Source: Cricetomys ansorgei (taxonomy: Eukaryota > Chordata > Mammalia > Rodentia > Nesomyidae). From it: a stretch of 64,000 nt of DNA. Shown piece after piece: positions 1 to 10,792 of this stretch (its first letter is position 1; each line of letters starts with the position of its first letter). The stretch covers positions 22,341,001 through 22,405,000 of the forward strand of contig JAMJFZ010003163.1 in assembly GCA_026225945.1 (NCBI GenBank), given 5' to 3'. Under the pieces are notes generated by a model that was not told the DNA's origin, made no database searches, and saw nothing but the letters and a program-made list of their open reading frames with translations. The position numbers and the translations under genes were made by a program.

Positions 1-293
1 AGGGTCTGAGGGGATTGAGCCCCTTGGCCCCAGTGGTAACCCACTCACTGTTACCCCTATTGGCTTTGCTCCCTTTCTTGACTCGATTTTCTGCCCATCT
101 CACTAGTGCTTTCTGGGACCCCCACCCCCAGCAAGCTCACTATACCCAAGATCCCCTTACAGGGTCTGCTTTGGGGACTCTGCACTGGGACCTGAGCTTA
201 ATAACTTAGATCTGTTCTGTAGTCCCAGGTCCCACCTGACCACCCCTCAGCTAGTTTATTTAAAACCCCAAAGTAACATCTCATTGTTGGTCT
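1..293. other. Unique DNA, nothing identified
   Basis: Moderately C-rich sequence with no recognisable repeat, exon or regulatory pattern. A short open frame at 15-209 has no coding-like features. Confidence 0.5.
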
Positions 294-390
294 TTGGAGA
301 CAGAGTCTCACTCTCTAGCCTAGGTCTTGCTATGGGGACCAGGCAGGCCTGCAACTTGTGGTAGTTCTCCTATGGCTACCTTATATAGAA
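294..390 (-). repeat. Degraded B1-like SINE
   Basis: The stretch starting 'gagacagagtctcactct' followed by 'ctatggggaccaggcaggcc' resembles the reverse complement of the B1 3' half, which reads 'gagacagggtctcac...accaggctggcc'. It is heavily diverged and no tail or target duplication is visible. It could also be an older 7SL-type monomer. Confidence 0.4.
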
Positions 391-857
391 TGGTACTTTC
401 TTAGACCTTCAAGGTCGTTTCTTTGCCCATGGTCTGAGTAGCTGGGAGGCCATCATGAGAAAGGACCTTAGGTAGTTTTCTGAATGCCTATAGAGTGGGA
501 TATGGAGCCATCTATGGATCTGCTTTTGAGTGTGAGCAGAGCTTCCCCTGGAGGCTTGCTCTCTGCCTCCAAAGTCATGTAAATGAGTGGAGATATGTGG
601 ACCGTGGCTGTGAGCCTGGCATGTGGAGCCCAGAAAGAGGGGTACCCCTAAGGGTGGGAAGGGTGAGCCCCTTGTCTGTGTCTGGTGGATGCTCATGCAC
701 ACTAAGGGCTGTTTCCAGAGACAGAAGGTGTGTGCCCAAAGCTGTCCTGGTGGCCAGCCCTCCCGGAGGGACTTCCTGCACCTGCTCCATGAGGCCCAGT
801 GGTTGGAGTCATGGAGGGACAGGAAAAGACCAAGCGAGTAGATGGGTTCAGAGCCAG
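391..857. other. Unique DNA with overlapping chance open frames
   Basis: Several 70-140 codon frames overlap here on both strands (for example 495-911 plus and 409-702 minus). Overlap on both strands, lack of a recognised domain and extension of one frame into a MIR all argue against coding. No promoter or splice framework was seen. Confidence 0.5.
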
Positions 858-1005
858 GACTGTGGAGTCAGGCTGCCTGGATCCCGGCTCTGCCCCTTCC
901 TGTGTCAGTGACATTTGGGCAGTTCCTTGGCATCTCTGTGTCTCAGTGTCTGCATCTGTAACTTGGGGAACCCTCACAGGCTTATGGCATCAAGATGGCA
1001 GCTCA
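858..1005 (+). repeat. MIR SINE
   Basis: The order of segments matches MIR in forward orientation: 'ggctctgccccttcctgtgtcagtg', then 'gggcagttccttggcatctctgtgtctcag', then 'gtctgcatctgtaacttgggga'. This is an ancient tRNA-derived mammalian SINE and is not mobile. Confidence 0.75.
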
Positions 1006-1126
1006 TGACAACCATCCTTGGACAGAGGAGGTGAGCACTAATTCTCCGTATGTTCCGATTTTTGTGTGTGTAATGCATATGCAAATATATTCAGTGCTAT
1101 TAGAAAATTAAAAGGCATATTCTGCC

Positions 1127-1240
1127 TTTTTGTTTTCTTTGACAAGATCTTTTTCTACGTAGTTCAAGCTGGACTCAGATTCCTGATCCTCCTACCTCCA
1201 CTTCCGAATGGATTATAGATGTATTCCACCATATCCAGCA
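1127..1240 (-). repeat. B1 SINE, old
   Basis: A T-rich start is followed by 'cctgatcctcctacctccact' and 'ggattatagatgtattccaccatatccagc'. These match the reverse complement of B1 (ctcctgcctc...gggattacaggcgtgcaccaccacgcccggc). About a quarter of bases differ, so this is an early rodent copy. Confidence 0.65.
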
Positions 1241-1460
1241 AAAGATGGTGTCTGAAAGACTGCTACACCACCAGATAAGAGGAAGGGGGTAGGCAGGGAG
1301 GGTGAAATTTGAAGCGGCCACTTTGGTGCCATGTAGCCAAGGGTCTGTCCGGACTATCATTCTCTAGGGCAATAACTTGGCAACTCAAGGTCTCAGGTGG
1401 GCCGTGGAGGCTGCACCGTCATGGGAAGTGAGACACTTTCTGACTCCTGGGACAGTCACT

Positions 1461-1812
1461 TTTATAATACTGTAACCAGCTATCTGACAAAAACAATGTA
1501 GGTGTGGGGGGGGTTTATTTTGAATCATGGCTTAGGAGGGAGCAACCCATCATGATGGGAAAGACATGGTGGCCGGAGATGGAGGTGGCTCGTCTATGGT
1601 GGTGAGAGCTGGTCGTGTGGCTTCTCATGCCGTGTTGACCAGGATGCAAAAAGACAGTGCGCTATAATCGTCAAGGTCTGACTGTAGTGGCCAGCACCTA
1701 TTACTAGGCCTTATGTCTGGAGGGTCTTAGGACCTCCCCAAACAGCAGCACCAGCTATACTCAAACACATGAGCCTTAGGAGGACACCTCATATTCAAAC
1801 TATAACATCCCC
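1461..1812 (+). repeat. Rodent interspersed repeat, URR1-like
   Basis: It opens with 'ttataatactgtaaccagct', runs through 'gggtttattttgaatcatggctta' and 'catcatgatgggaaagacatgg', and closes with a 'cacctcatattcaaactata' end. This layout is shared with the elements at 13612 and 23355. I take these as related nonautonomous rodent repeats (URR1/RChARR type, hAT-like), but the family name is from memory. Confidence 0.5.
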
Positions 1813-2008
1813 TGATTTGGGGCTGAGGGGAGATGATGGATGGGGTTTGGGCAGCAGAGCTGGAGGGTATTGAGAGAGGTTGTAGGCAGAGCAGGAGGCT
1901 GCAGGCTCTCAGGAGGTTAGAAGCTGCAAACCGGACACCCTACAGGAGGCCTCAGCTTCTCTTTAGTATTCCCCGTGTGGCATATACACGGAGAAACAAA
2001 GAAAGACA

Positions 2009-2122
2009 GGCCTGGTGGCACATGCCTGTAATCCCAGCATGCAGGAGGCTGAAGGAAGAGCATTGTGGTAAGTCTGAGCCAGTGTAACACCAATATAGGC
2101 TACATGCATAGTGAGACCCTGG
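2009..2122 (+). repeat. B1 SINE
   Basis: The 'ggcctggtggcacatgcctg' start, 'taatcccagcatgcaggaggctgaag' middle and 'catagtgagaccctgg' end are the B1 landmarks in forward order. The A-rich tail is replaced by a G-run. Diverged copy with no intact Pol III B box. Confidence 0.8.
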
Positions 2123-2309
2123 TGGGGGGGAGGTGAGAGGAGAAAGGAGAGAGGAGACAGGATATGAACAGATATATCTAGCCAGCTCCATTCCTGACTT
2201 TAGCACCTCTGATGCACTTCTGAGTCTGTGACGGGCGCCCAAGAGGAGGGACATCTGTCATCGTTATTGCCTGGTACCACAGAAAGAGCGTACACACACA
2301 ATACAGCAA

Positions 2310-2333
2310 CAGCAGCAGCAGCAGCAGCAGCAG
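2310..2333 (+). repeat. (CAG)8 trinucleotide repeat
   Basis: Eight uninterrupted CAG units with CAA-containing flanks on both sides. It abuts the reverse-oriented B1 that follows. It is noncoding as far as can be seen: the frames across it are short. Confidence 0.95.
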
Positions 2334-2337
2334 CAAC

Positions 2338-2434
2338 CTTTGAGGCAGGGCCTCCCTATGTGTTCTGGCTTTGTGATCCTCCTGCCTCGGCCTTGTGAGT
2401 GTTGGGACTGGAGACCTGTGGCACCATGTTCAGC
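2338..2434 (-). repeat. B1 SINE, old
   Basis: 'tgaggcagggcctccctatg', 'tgatcctcctgcctcggcc' and 'gagtgttgggactggagacctgtggcacca' are reverse-complement B1 landmarks. The (CAG)n repeat sits where the A/T tail of the SINE would be. Confidence 0.7.
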
Positions 2435-3184
2435 GTCAAACAATCAAGCATTGCATTTCTCAATTGGCTTAACCCAAATACAAACGGAGCCCCCCAATAT
2501 GGGTCACCCTTACCTCAGCACTGAATGCAGAAAGCAAGACGGCAAGATCAAATTTATTTATAACCTTTAAAGGGTTCTGATTGTTGTTTGCTCGTGACTC
2601 TCAGAACGCTTTAATGTGGATGAGATGCATCTCTGGAGAGATGCCGCCCCCACCCCCCACATACCGCTCTTCCTTCTCCAGTTTCCTGTGGCTGCCCCAG
2701 GCACACACTCATCTCCAGCCTCCTCGCTTCCTCTTCCTCCTCTCCACAGGTCTCCCTTGATTGCCTCCCTGCCAGATGTCCTTGGAATTTCTGCTCTGGC
2801 TGAGGAGCTCACTGGAAGGACTGGAGACTGTGAGAGATTTTTGCCCACAGCCCTTCCTCGTTCTTTACAAAGGGATTCATGCGGAGATCACGCCAAGAGA
2901 ACAGATACCGGGCACGGCTAGTGAAAGGCCGGAATTTGGAACCCCGGGCCCTTTTCTTGTTCACCCCGTGATAGGGAGCGCAGTATGGAACAATTAGGAA
3001 ATCTAATCCTCTGTGGGAGGAAAGCAGGGAGAGGTGAGACATACATTCACCTCTTCGGAGGGCAGCTAGGCCTGAAGGGAGTCGACTCTCCCATCCGGAT
3101 GCTGAAGCAGGGCCAGGTTTGACTCAAGCACCGATGGCCATTGCTCGATTTGCTGTAGTCATATGGGCTTTGGGACAAGATTGT
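2435..3184. other. Unique DNA, nothing identified
   Basis: No repeat is recognised over about 750 bp. The frames 2616-2921 (plus) and 2567-2848 (minus) overlap on opposite strands and look like chance. Confidence 0.5.
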
Positions 3185-3300
3185 CTGCGTTGAAGTCTTA
3201 GCTCTATCTCTTATTTGAATCCAGATAAACAGCTTAGCTTCCTCTGTAAAGCAGAGTGAGTCATGGCACGTACCTTCGAGAATTTCAGTGAGGGCCGTGT
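3185..3300 (+). repeat. MIR SINE, degraded
   Basis: 'gtcttagctctatctcttat' and 'cagcttagcttcctctgtaaagcagagtgagtc' follow the MIR consensus 'ggctctgccacttac...cttctctgtgcctcag...tctgtaaaatg'. Weakly conserved. Confidence 0.55.
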
Positions 3301-3544
3301 GCACCGAACCTGTATGGAGTGTCCCCAGGCCGTTAGCGTGGGACAAGGGCCCCACAAGTGTTCCTGACTTTGCCTAAGTAGAGTGAGAGGTGGAATCAAG
3401 ATGTAAAGCCAGTCCAGAAAGACAAAAAATTCTAAATTAGTAACCACAGCCCTACCCCACCACCCCCCAGGCTAGGAAGGGCCCACTTGGGGTTACAGGT
3501 GTTCCCTTCTTACTGAGATCAGGGTCCCCAAGAGGCATTTGCAT

Positions 3545-3923
3545 ATTCACAGACTGCTAAAAATGTGGGAGCAACCCAAAGGTGACTAGATAATCAGAAT
3601 GAGGTGGATTCCGCCACCTGCCACAGCGCGGATGGACCTGAGGACACAAGAAAACCTTCATTGTGCCTTTCCACGTATGTGGGGCCATTTACCGTCTTCA
3701 CAGTCACAGATGTCGGAAGCAGCCAGGCAGTGGTCTTGGGGGTTGAAATAAGAAAGGGCTTCTGGGTGTAGTTTCAGTTTTACAAGGTAGAAAGGGCTCT
3801 GGGTGGTGACTGTTTTACTGTAAGGTGAATATTTAATGCTGAACGGCATGCTTAAAATACTTACGCATTTAAGAGGGGTGATTTTATGTGATAGTTTACC
3901 ATCAATTAAAAAATATTGAAAAG
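3545..3923 (+). repeat. L1M LINE, 3' end
   Basis: The segment begins with the ORF2-end signature 'ttcacagactgctaaaaatgtgggagcaaccc' and 'ggatggacctgaggacac'. It continues through 3'UTR-like 'tgggtgtagtttcagttttacaaggtagaaagg' and ends with 'tgtgatagtttaccatcaatt' before an A-run. That order is the 3' terminus of an ancient L1M element in sense orientation. It is truncated and dead. Confidence 0.8.
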
Positions 3924-3934
3924 AAGTTTCCCCT

Positions 3935-4289
3935 AGGCTAGGGGGACGGTTCAGTCAGGACCTGGGTTTGGATCTCCAGAACCCACATAAGAGTCTGGGT
4001 GTGGCAACGTGTACCGTGTAACGTGTAAGCCTAGTGCCAGAAGTCAAGGATAGTGTAGATACAGATAGATCTCTGACTAGGCAGCTAGCAGAATCAATGA
4101 GCTTTAGGTTCTGTGAGAGACCCTGTCTCAAAAATAAAAGGAGGAAGGAAGACAATTGAGGAATGGCACTTACTGTCAATCTCTGGCCCTTATATGGGTA
4201 CATACCACTTTCATGTTCACGTGTATCTATCTACATCATGTGTGTACATATTCACACTAAAAAGCACATATACCATATACATACAACAG
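3935..4289 (+). repeat. B4 (ID-B1 composite) SINE
   Basis: An ID-like head ('ggtttggatctccagaacccacat') is followed by a B1-like body and the segment 'caatgagctttaggttctgtgagagaccctgtctcaaa', then 'gacaattgaggaatggcac...tcaatctctggccc'. These are the B4 landmarks in order. It ends in the CA repeat below. Confidence 0.85.
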
Positions 4290-4325
4290 CACACACAAAC
4301 ACACACACACACACACACACACACA
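4290..4325 (+). repeat. (CA)n microsatellite
   Basis: About 15 CA units at the 3' end of the B4 element, a common place for CA growth. Confidence 0.95.
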
Positions 4326-4335
4326 TCTCTTTAAA

Positions 4336-6670
4336 AATTTAAAAAGAAAAAGGAAGGTTTACCTCTTTTGCTCCAGGAAAAAACAGACAACTGAACCCAA
4401 GTGTCTTTGCTGCTGTTCTGTGGACCATGGGTGGTAAGAGCAGCGCCACCATCACTCCTGGCCCCGGTCATGTGGGAATGTTCACGAAACCACTGGGCAG
4501 CAGTAGGAGTCCATGGATATTCTGCTGGGTAGGGCACACAACCTACATGGCCGGTCCTTGTTCTCCCAGAGGGAGAGAGAGTGGGTGGATGGGAAGTGGC
4601 CAGGGCAGTTGGCCCCTTTATATAGCTCCATCTTGAAAAATGTGAGGGTATTATTTTATCATTAGCAAACAGTTTTTGTTGTTTCCTTGCTGATTTGAGT
4701 GTGGGGGAGGGGTAGGCAGGCACACGTGTCTCTGCCCTCTTTCTGTCCCAAAGCTCCCACACAAATGGCCCGGTCCCAGACCCCTGAGGGTGAGACCAAC
4801 CCTTGTGACAGGTGTGGCTGTGGCTGCTTTCTTTTCCTAGCTGGCTGCCTGCTGAGGTTCTTTGAGTGGAAGTTTTTTTAGCTCTCCCCCTGTGCTGGTG
4901 GGTGGGAGACCCTGAGCCAGCAGGAGATGCTCACAGCCTTGATTGGAATCTGGAGGAAAGCAAGACAATTGGAGACTTCGAAAGTCAGGGAAGCATTGAG
5001 CTAACCAACAAATTGAGATTTATCCCCCCCTTCCCTCTCCCTCTCTTTCGGCTTCATTTTTCTCCCTGTCTTTCCAAAGTCCCTCATCCCATTTCTCTCT
5101 GCCAAGTGATTTCTATTCCTTGCTTGAAAACCTCATTCAGACCTTTGGCCCGTGGCAACTCTGATTGTTTCAGATTCAAACCTTGTTTTAGCTGGACACT
5201 CCCCCAAACGGATCCTTTGGCAAAAGCTGATGTGCAAGGCATTTCTTTGGAAGGCCTGGGAGCAGGTGCCCAGAAGAGACGGGGGTATATAGGGGTGCTG
5301 GGCAGAAGGAGCAAAGGGGGTGGGAGAAGCCACCAAGGGCTTGTGACAGAATGTACTTCCCTCTGTTTACTGGGATGAAAGGGGAGCATCTCTTTAGCTG
5401 TGTCTACCCATCCTGTCTGTGGAGTTGGTCTCACAGGCTTTGACCTCCTTGTAGACTCGGGGTGCTTGTGCCTGGTAAAAGCTAAACGGATCCCTACTGG
5501 CTTAAGGAGTCCCACAGTATCAGAACAGCCTGGAGACAGGAAACAAAAAGAATATGGTCGAGTCAAGGAAGTGGATACAACCGGCAGAGTTGTTGATCTG
5601 TCTGGGTTTGTGTTCTTACTGGGAAATGGAGATCTGAAAACTTACCTTCTGCTGATAGGATGTCAGCTGGGTTAAGGCTTAGCTGCTTTCATAGAAAGGC
5701 CCTTGATTTCAATGGCTTGCTGTAATGGAAGCTTTCTCCCTTAAGCAGTGGCCTTCCAGGGTGTGAGCATATCTTCAAGCAGTGGATGGGATCTTTCCCA
5801 GCTCTGGTTCTTCAGTCCATAAGTATCCTGTCTGCATCACGCTGAGGACTGTGGACATGGCAGGGATAGTCCATGGGAGGTTGTAGGGGTCAGGTTAGAA
5901 AGAGCATACATGAATTGTGTCTACATCGTATTAGCTAGCCCTCAGCCACTGGTGGTGTGTAGAGCCTCTGGTCTCCCATTGTAGGAGCAAGGCTAGGCTG
6001 CTGGCTATCTTATTATGCTCCTGCAGTGTGAGTACATGCTTCCAGCGTGTTGGGACAGTGACTGAGCAGGCTATAGCTATGAAGCCAGCCTCATTGGGGA
6101 AAGGCCAGTGACCTGCCAATGTGCAAAGGCTCAAAGACTTCCTATTAGCCTGGCAAAGACTTTATCAGAAAAGTGATCCCATCTAAGAATCCTTGCTCAA
6201 GCGCCTCTTTTCTCCCCGCTGCTCCTATAGTCGTCGGATGGCCGATACCCTGAGGGTTCTCCTGCTCTCCATCGCTTAAAACTTCTGTGTATCTAGTGTC
6301 CAATCTCATCCTGCTGTCTATCTATTCGTGGTCAGTCAAACTAACTCACATAGCTACCTTAAACTGCAAGGGAGTCTGGGAAGTATAGTTTAGCTATATC
6401 CAAGAAGAAAAGGAAATGAATTTAGTAAGCAGTGAGCCAGTCTCTGGTCGTAAGGAATGAGATAATATTTAAAGCTGTCCTTAGCTCTGGGCTGGACACA
6501 CAGCAATGCAGTGTCTTGAAGACATTGACATTTGTATCAAGACAGAAGGTTTCTGCAGGTGCATAGTGAGTCTCCTTGTCTTTACACACATGGCTTGGTC
6601 CGGCAGGTTGTAGGACTGCTCTGTGGGGTTCCCCTGAATCAGAGCCTGGAGTGTCAGCAGGTGCCCAGCT
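4336..6670. other. Unique DNA with opposing chance frames
   Basis: About 2.3 kb with no clear SINE or LINE. It holds a 170-codon frame (4866-5378, plus) and a 160-codon frame on the other strand (5084-5566), which overlap each other. Neither shows a signal peptide, repeat pattern or motif I recognise. A strong donor-like 'cagaaggtaagt' lies on the minus strand near 5644, but no convincing acceptor pairs with it. Confidence 0.45.
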
Positions 6671-6671
6671 G

Positions 6672-6689
6672 TTTTTTTTTTTTTTTTTT
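6672..6689 (+). repeat. Poly-T run
   Basis: An 18-nt T homopolymer. It may mark the tail of an unrecognised minus-strand retroposon whose body (6690-6760) is too degraded to name. Confidence 0.9.
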
Positions 6690-6904
6690 CCTGGAGCATC
6701 TTTCTGGCAACAGCCAGAGCCATCATCCAGCACCACCGCACTTGGCTTACTCCTCGGTCATGCACAGGGTACCACCATGTGGTGTTACCAGCTCTGCCAA
6801 TGCTGGCCCCTGGGAGAAGCCCACAGGTCCTGCAGAAATGTCACACCTCTCCTTGGCTTCTCCCTGCACGCCTACTTCCAAGGGCCACCACCAACCCCTT
6901 TAAG

Positions 6905-7295
6905 AGTTCCATAAATGCTGATAATTGCTGCATTAAACTTCAGTTTATTATTTTTCTCAGGGTACAGGTATGCCGACGATTTGAGGCCTCACTGCATTTA
7001 CATACAAATTGAAGATTTTTATTAATCAGTCCAGTACCAGGAATCCAACGTTAACAGTCCATCAGGCCCTTAAATACATTTGGTGACACTTTTACCATGC
7101 ATTAGCTTGATAGGGCAAGGCGAATATAATGTACCAATGATTGCTTTTCCATTGAAAGCACAAATGGTTTCATTTTTCCTGTCATCTCAAATAAGTGTTA
7201 AAGAGGGTTTGGAGGCTGTTGTGTCCACGCCGTATGCTCAGGACTTACAAACACTGATGAGCACATTAAATAACCATTAGCGTCTGGGCCTGGAC
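6905..7295. promoter_or_regulatory. Candidate conserved noncoding element, block A1
   Basis: Repeat-free AT-rich block with many homeodomain-type cores (for example 'gctgcattaaac', 'tttattaatcag', 'tgcattagc', 'cacattaaataaccattagc'). Long even composition without SINE, simple-repeat or coding signature is typical of deeply conserved enhancers. Conservation itself was not tested. Confidence 0.45.
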
Positions 7296-7309
7296 CACAG
7301 CACCGGCCC

Positions 7310-7640
7310 TCCTCTTCAGAATTTATTCTTTGATTTAAAGTGAAGGCAATCTGTGGTTGCTTTCATAAAATCCTGAGGCCCCTCCATTCTCCCTCCAACA
7401 AAATGCATTACAACAGTAATTTTATGACTGTTAAAATAACTGTCGTTAACAAGCTCTTAATTAAAATGTACAATAAATAGCCGGCTGCAGTCTTGTCTGT
7501 TCTCCGGAGTGGCCCGGCCCGAGACTGAAATGCCCAGGCCTGCTGCTGCCCAGCTTGTTTGCAGATTAATTGCTTTTCGAGCTGGCAGGAATTGCCTCTC
7601 TAGCAGCCAGATCGTAAATGACCAGATAGGGACTTTATCA
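7310..7640. promoter_or_regulatory. Candidate conserved noncoding element, block A2
   Basis: Continues block A1 after a short gap. It contains 'ctttgatttaaag' (TCF/LEF-like), 'actgtcgttaacaagctcttaattaaaatg' (a TTAATTAA palindrome) and 'gcagattaattgc'. There is no repeat content. I infer an enhancer-like element. Confidence 0.45.
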
Positions 7641-7904
7641 ATCAGGAAAGTGTGTGTGTGACCGCTGGTAGTTGGGAAGGAGAACGGGGAGCGGTCAGAA
7701 GACGAGCTTTGCGTAGGTGGCGTTGCTGACCAGGAAGGAGACTGCTGGAACAAGCATCTGGGGGACGAGGCGGGATGTCAAGGTGGGCAAACCTGAATGG
7801 TCTAGTCCGGAGTGGGCTTGCCTCTTTCAGGTCTCATTCTGAATGTTTCCAGCATAACAATAGCTCTAATGATGAGTATAATTAAAATAGCTAGCATTAT
7901 TAGG

Positions 7905-8068
7905 GGCCTGTCATTTGAGCACGCAGGAGGCTGAGGAAGGAGGGCCCCAAGTTCAAGGGCAGTCTGGGCTATAGAGGGAGACCTTGTCTCAAAAATAGGG
8001 TTGGAGATGTAGTTCAGTGCAGAGCCCTTGCCTAGCATTCTCAAGTCCTTGGGCACCATCTAGCAACA
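7905..8068 (+). repeat. B1 fragment joined to ID element
   Basis: A 5'-truncated B1-like part ('aggaggctgaggaaggaggg' to 'gagaccttgtctcaaaaa') is followed directly by an ID-like part ('gggttggagatgtagttcagtg...gcccttgcctagcattc'). It ends in a CA-rich tail at 8068-8125. This is the B1-ID fusion arrangement known in rodents. Confidence 0.7.
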
Positions 8069-8139
8069 CACACACACATGCATACACATGCACACACATG
8101 CACACACATACGCACACCCACACAAATAAGCTACCACTA

Positions 8140-8340
8140 TGCATTATTTTACCAAGTTATTTAATTCTCACAACAAACCCATCAAATTGTTGATATTCAG
8201 ATTCTCATTTCTAGGTAGGAAAATGGAGGTTCAGAGGTTGAGTGACTTGCCTAGGGTCAATAGTTGCTAAGTGGCTCAGCTAGAATTTACTGTCAGGCTG
8301 GATCTCTCCGTGGGTTGGAAGGCAAACCTCTAAACCATTG
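8140..8340 (-). repeat. MIR SINE
   Basis: Reverse-complement MIR core: 'ttaattctcacaacaaaccc', 'ggtaggaaaatggaggttcagaggttgagtgacttgcctagggtc' and 'gctaagtggctcagctagaatt'. Well preserved for this family. Confidence 0.85.
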
Positions 8341-8410
8341 TCCTGTGGATTTTCTCTGAAGGTGTGAGTTTATCACATGCCTGGAACTGAGCTCTCCTCT
8401 GTGTTGTTTT

Positions 8411-8437
8411 CCTCCTCCTCCTCCTCCTCCTCCTCCT
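8411..8437 (+). repeat. (CCT)9 repeat
   Basis: Nine CCT units immediately upstream of the T-rich tail of the minus-strand B1 at 8445. Likely grown from the retroposon tail. Confidence 0.95.
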
Positions 8438-8444
8438 TCTTAAA

Positions 8445-8600
8445 TTTTTTTTTTCTTTTCTTGAGACAGGGTTTCTCTGTTGTAACTTTGGCTGCCATGG
8501 AACTCACTCTGTAGACCACACTAGCCTTGAACTCATGGAGATCCACCTGCCTCCACCTCCTGAGTGCTGGGATTAAGATGTGCGCCACCACTGCCTGGCT
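8445..8600 (-). repeat. B1 SINE, near full length
   Basis: A T-rich tail on the left is followed by 'gagacagggtttctctgttgtaac', 'ggaactcactctgtagaccac' and 'gtgctgggattaagatgtgcgccaccactgcc'. One of the best-preserved B1 copies here. Confidence 0.95.
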
Positions 8601-10316
8601 CTTCCTTTAGTAAGTGTATAGTTACTGATTGTTTCCCTTGGGTCAGGTCTCCTGGGTGATAGAAGAGGAATAGAAAGCCCTGTGAATCTGGCCTTTACCC
8701 TTGGACAGCTCACAGACCACTTGAGAGACAGCTGTTGAGCAGGTAAAGGGCCTTCAGAGCAGGGCCCCTCCAGTGCCTAACTGTGTGTGCTTGCAAAACT
8801 GAGGTCCAGCAAAGTTTCTGGGGAAGGCAGGGGAGTCACTGTCCCAGGCAGGGGACAGCATTTGTGAAGCACAAGAGAGCCACAGAATGGTGTCCAAATA
8901 GCTGAAAGATACCCAAGAGAGCTGGGATTCGGAGGGACGTGTGAGTAGCACTCAGTGGGGTTCAGAAACCCAGCAGATGCTGGATGATGGTAGTGCTTGT
9001 GAACCCGGCAAGTTAAGCGGGGAATCGGTCTGTGCTGTACCCAGAGAAGGTTCTGGTCAGCAATTTTGTGAAAGAGATGTCACAACACTCAGTTTTACAG
9101 CTAGAGAAACAGTCACAGGGAAGAGTCAAGTATTCTGCCAGGGTTGCTGGGTGAGGGATGTCAGGGCAGACAGTGGTAAACGGGAGGCTGGCTTCCCCAC
9201 AGATGCCTGGAGCTTGTTCACTTGTGCAGATGCCCAGGCTGGTGATGTCTTTGGGGTTTGAAGCTGTCGTGTTGGAACGAGTGAGTTGTGGGAAGAATTA
9301 TCTTAAAGGACATCGATTGGTATCCTTGGAATTTCAGGCGGCTGTGGCTCTTCCCGAAGCTGTGGGCAGGTCTGGGGACAATTGCTAGAAACAGAAGGAT
9401 ACAATGTAAGGCCCAGCCAACAAGTGGAGACAGAGTAGATGCTCAGTACATCCACCAGAGTCTGAAGAAGGCCTTGCAGTTCCAACAGGCTGGCCCCAGC
9501 TTCTTCTGTGTTCTTGCCAGCCCTCCTTCACATGTTGGCCTTTCTTCTGCCACTGTTGAAAAACGGTCCCACAAAGGCTGCGGGATTGAAGACAGGTGGA
9601 CAAAGGGCAAGATGGGAAGCAGCTTACAAGTTTTCTGGCTGGAAGCAAGCCAGCACCTGTCCTCTTATGTGTCATTGGTCAAATTAAAGTCACCTGACTT
9701 TAATTGCCTCTGATTGCAAGGGAATATGGGAAAGCAACTGTCCAGCTAATTGAGGCTTAGACACACAGCCTTGGAGAGCATAGAGCTCTCAGGCAGCACA
9801 CGTGGCCGGATGGCTGGAGGAAAGGCTTCCATAGAGACCGCCATCGCACCTGGCAAGTCACAGGACTATGCAACTGTATGAAGGGTCCGCATGGTTTCTT
9901 TTACACTATTACAGCCCTATAAGGTGGCAGCCCCAGGAAGAGACCTCAGCCTTCATCCCTGCTCCTTACGTGAAGGTCACAGTCGTACGGTGGCTGCAGT
10001 CTCTCAAAAGGAAGAAATGTGGGAGGGAGGTTCTCTCTGTCTCTGATACCCATAGGCATAAATAGCGTCATTATCCGTCTATGGCAGGCACTCTGAGCCT
10101 TCAGACTCAGAGGGCCTGAAGCCTCCTGAGGACTAAAACCACCCAGTTGTGATCTTCTGACAGGTTGACCGAGAGCCTGACTGCTCTCAGCAGCTGGCTG
10201 TGAATCTGAGGAAATCCTAGTTCTCAGTCACTAAGTCCTCATTGTGATAAGAAAAACTCTGCTCCCAAATAAGAGAGGAAGCAAGGGCACGTTTCTTTAA
10301 TAAGAAAATAACCAAG
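8601..10316. other. Mostly unique DNA with one MIR-like piece
   Basis: No gene is recognised. Around 9085-9160 the text 'cagttttacagctagagaaacagtcacagggaagagtcaag' resembles the reverse-complement MIR core. The 141-codon frame at 9288-9713 overlaps minus-strand frames and looks like chance. Confidence 0.45.
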
Positions 10317-10550
10317 GGCCAGCAAGATGGGCCGCTCAGCTCAGTGGGTAAAGGCGCTTGGCGTCAAGCCTGATGACCTGAGTGCGATTCCCAGGACCCA
10401 CGTGGTTGAGGGAGAGAACTGTCCAAGTGTTCCTGTAAATCTATATTCACAATGTGGCACACAATGCCTCTCCTCCTCGCAGGCACATATACTCAGACAC
10501 AAAACAAACAAACAAACAAATAAATGCAAACCTTAAAAAAAGAAAACTTA
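10317..10550 (+). repeat. B3 SINE
   Basis: A tRNA-like head 'agctcagtgggtaaaggcgcttg' and 'cctgatgacctgagtgcgattcccaggacccacgtgg' are diagnostic for B3, followed by a CAAA-rich tail (10500-10530) and A-rich end. The B-box region 'gagtgcgattccc' is close to consensus, so the Pol III promoter remnants are visible. Confidence 0.9.
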
Positions 10551-10574
10551 AAGAAAAAAGAAAACGAATTTCTT

Positions 10575-10792
10575 TTAAAAATTATTTCTTAGACTTATTT
10601 TATGTGTATGAGTGTTTTGCTTACTTGTATGTATGTGCACCACATGCATGCCTGGTGCTCACTGAGATCAGAAGATAGTGTCAAATCTCCTGAATCTGGT
10701 TGTAGGCCACCATGTGGGTGGCAGGAACCAAACCCAGGTCTTCCGAAAGATCAACAAGTGCTCTTGACCTCGGATCCATCTCTCCAGCTCCT
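10575..10792 (-). repeat. B2 SINE
   Basis: Left end 'ttagacttattttatgtgtatgagtg' and 'gtatgtgcaccacatgcatgcctggtgc' is the reverse-complement B2 3' part. 'aggtcttccgaaagatcaacaagtgctcttgacc' with 'ccatctctccagctcc' is the tRNA-like head. The B3 and this B2 face each other tail to tail. Confidence 0.9.

Noticed and set aside
495..1008. Overlapping frames near the left end as a small gene
   Set aside because: They overlap on both strands and run into a MIR.
1079..1086. Single ATGCAAAT octamer
   Set aside because: One isolated 8-mer in ordinary AT-rich DNA is expected by chance. The paired case at 43428-43484 differs.
4866..5566. 170-codon plus frame overlapped by a 160-codon minus frame
   Set aside because: No motif, no splice structure and mutual overlap. 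The minus-strand donor near 5644 lacks a good acceptor.
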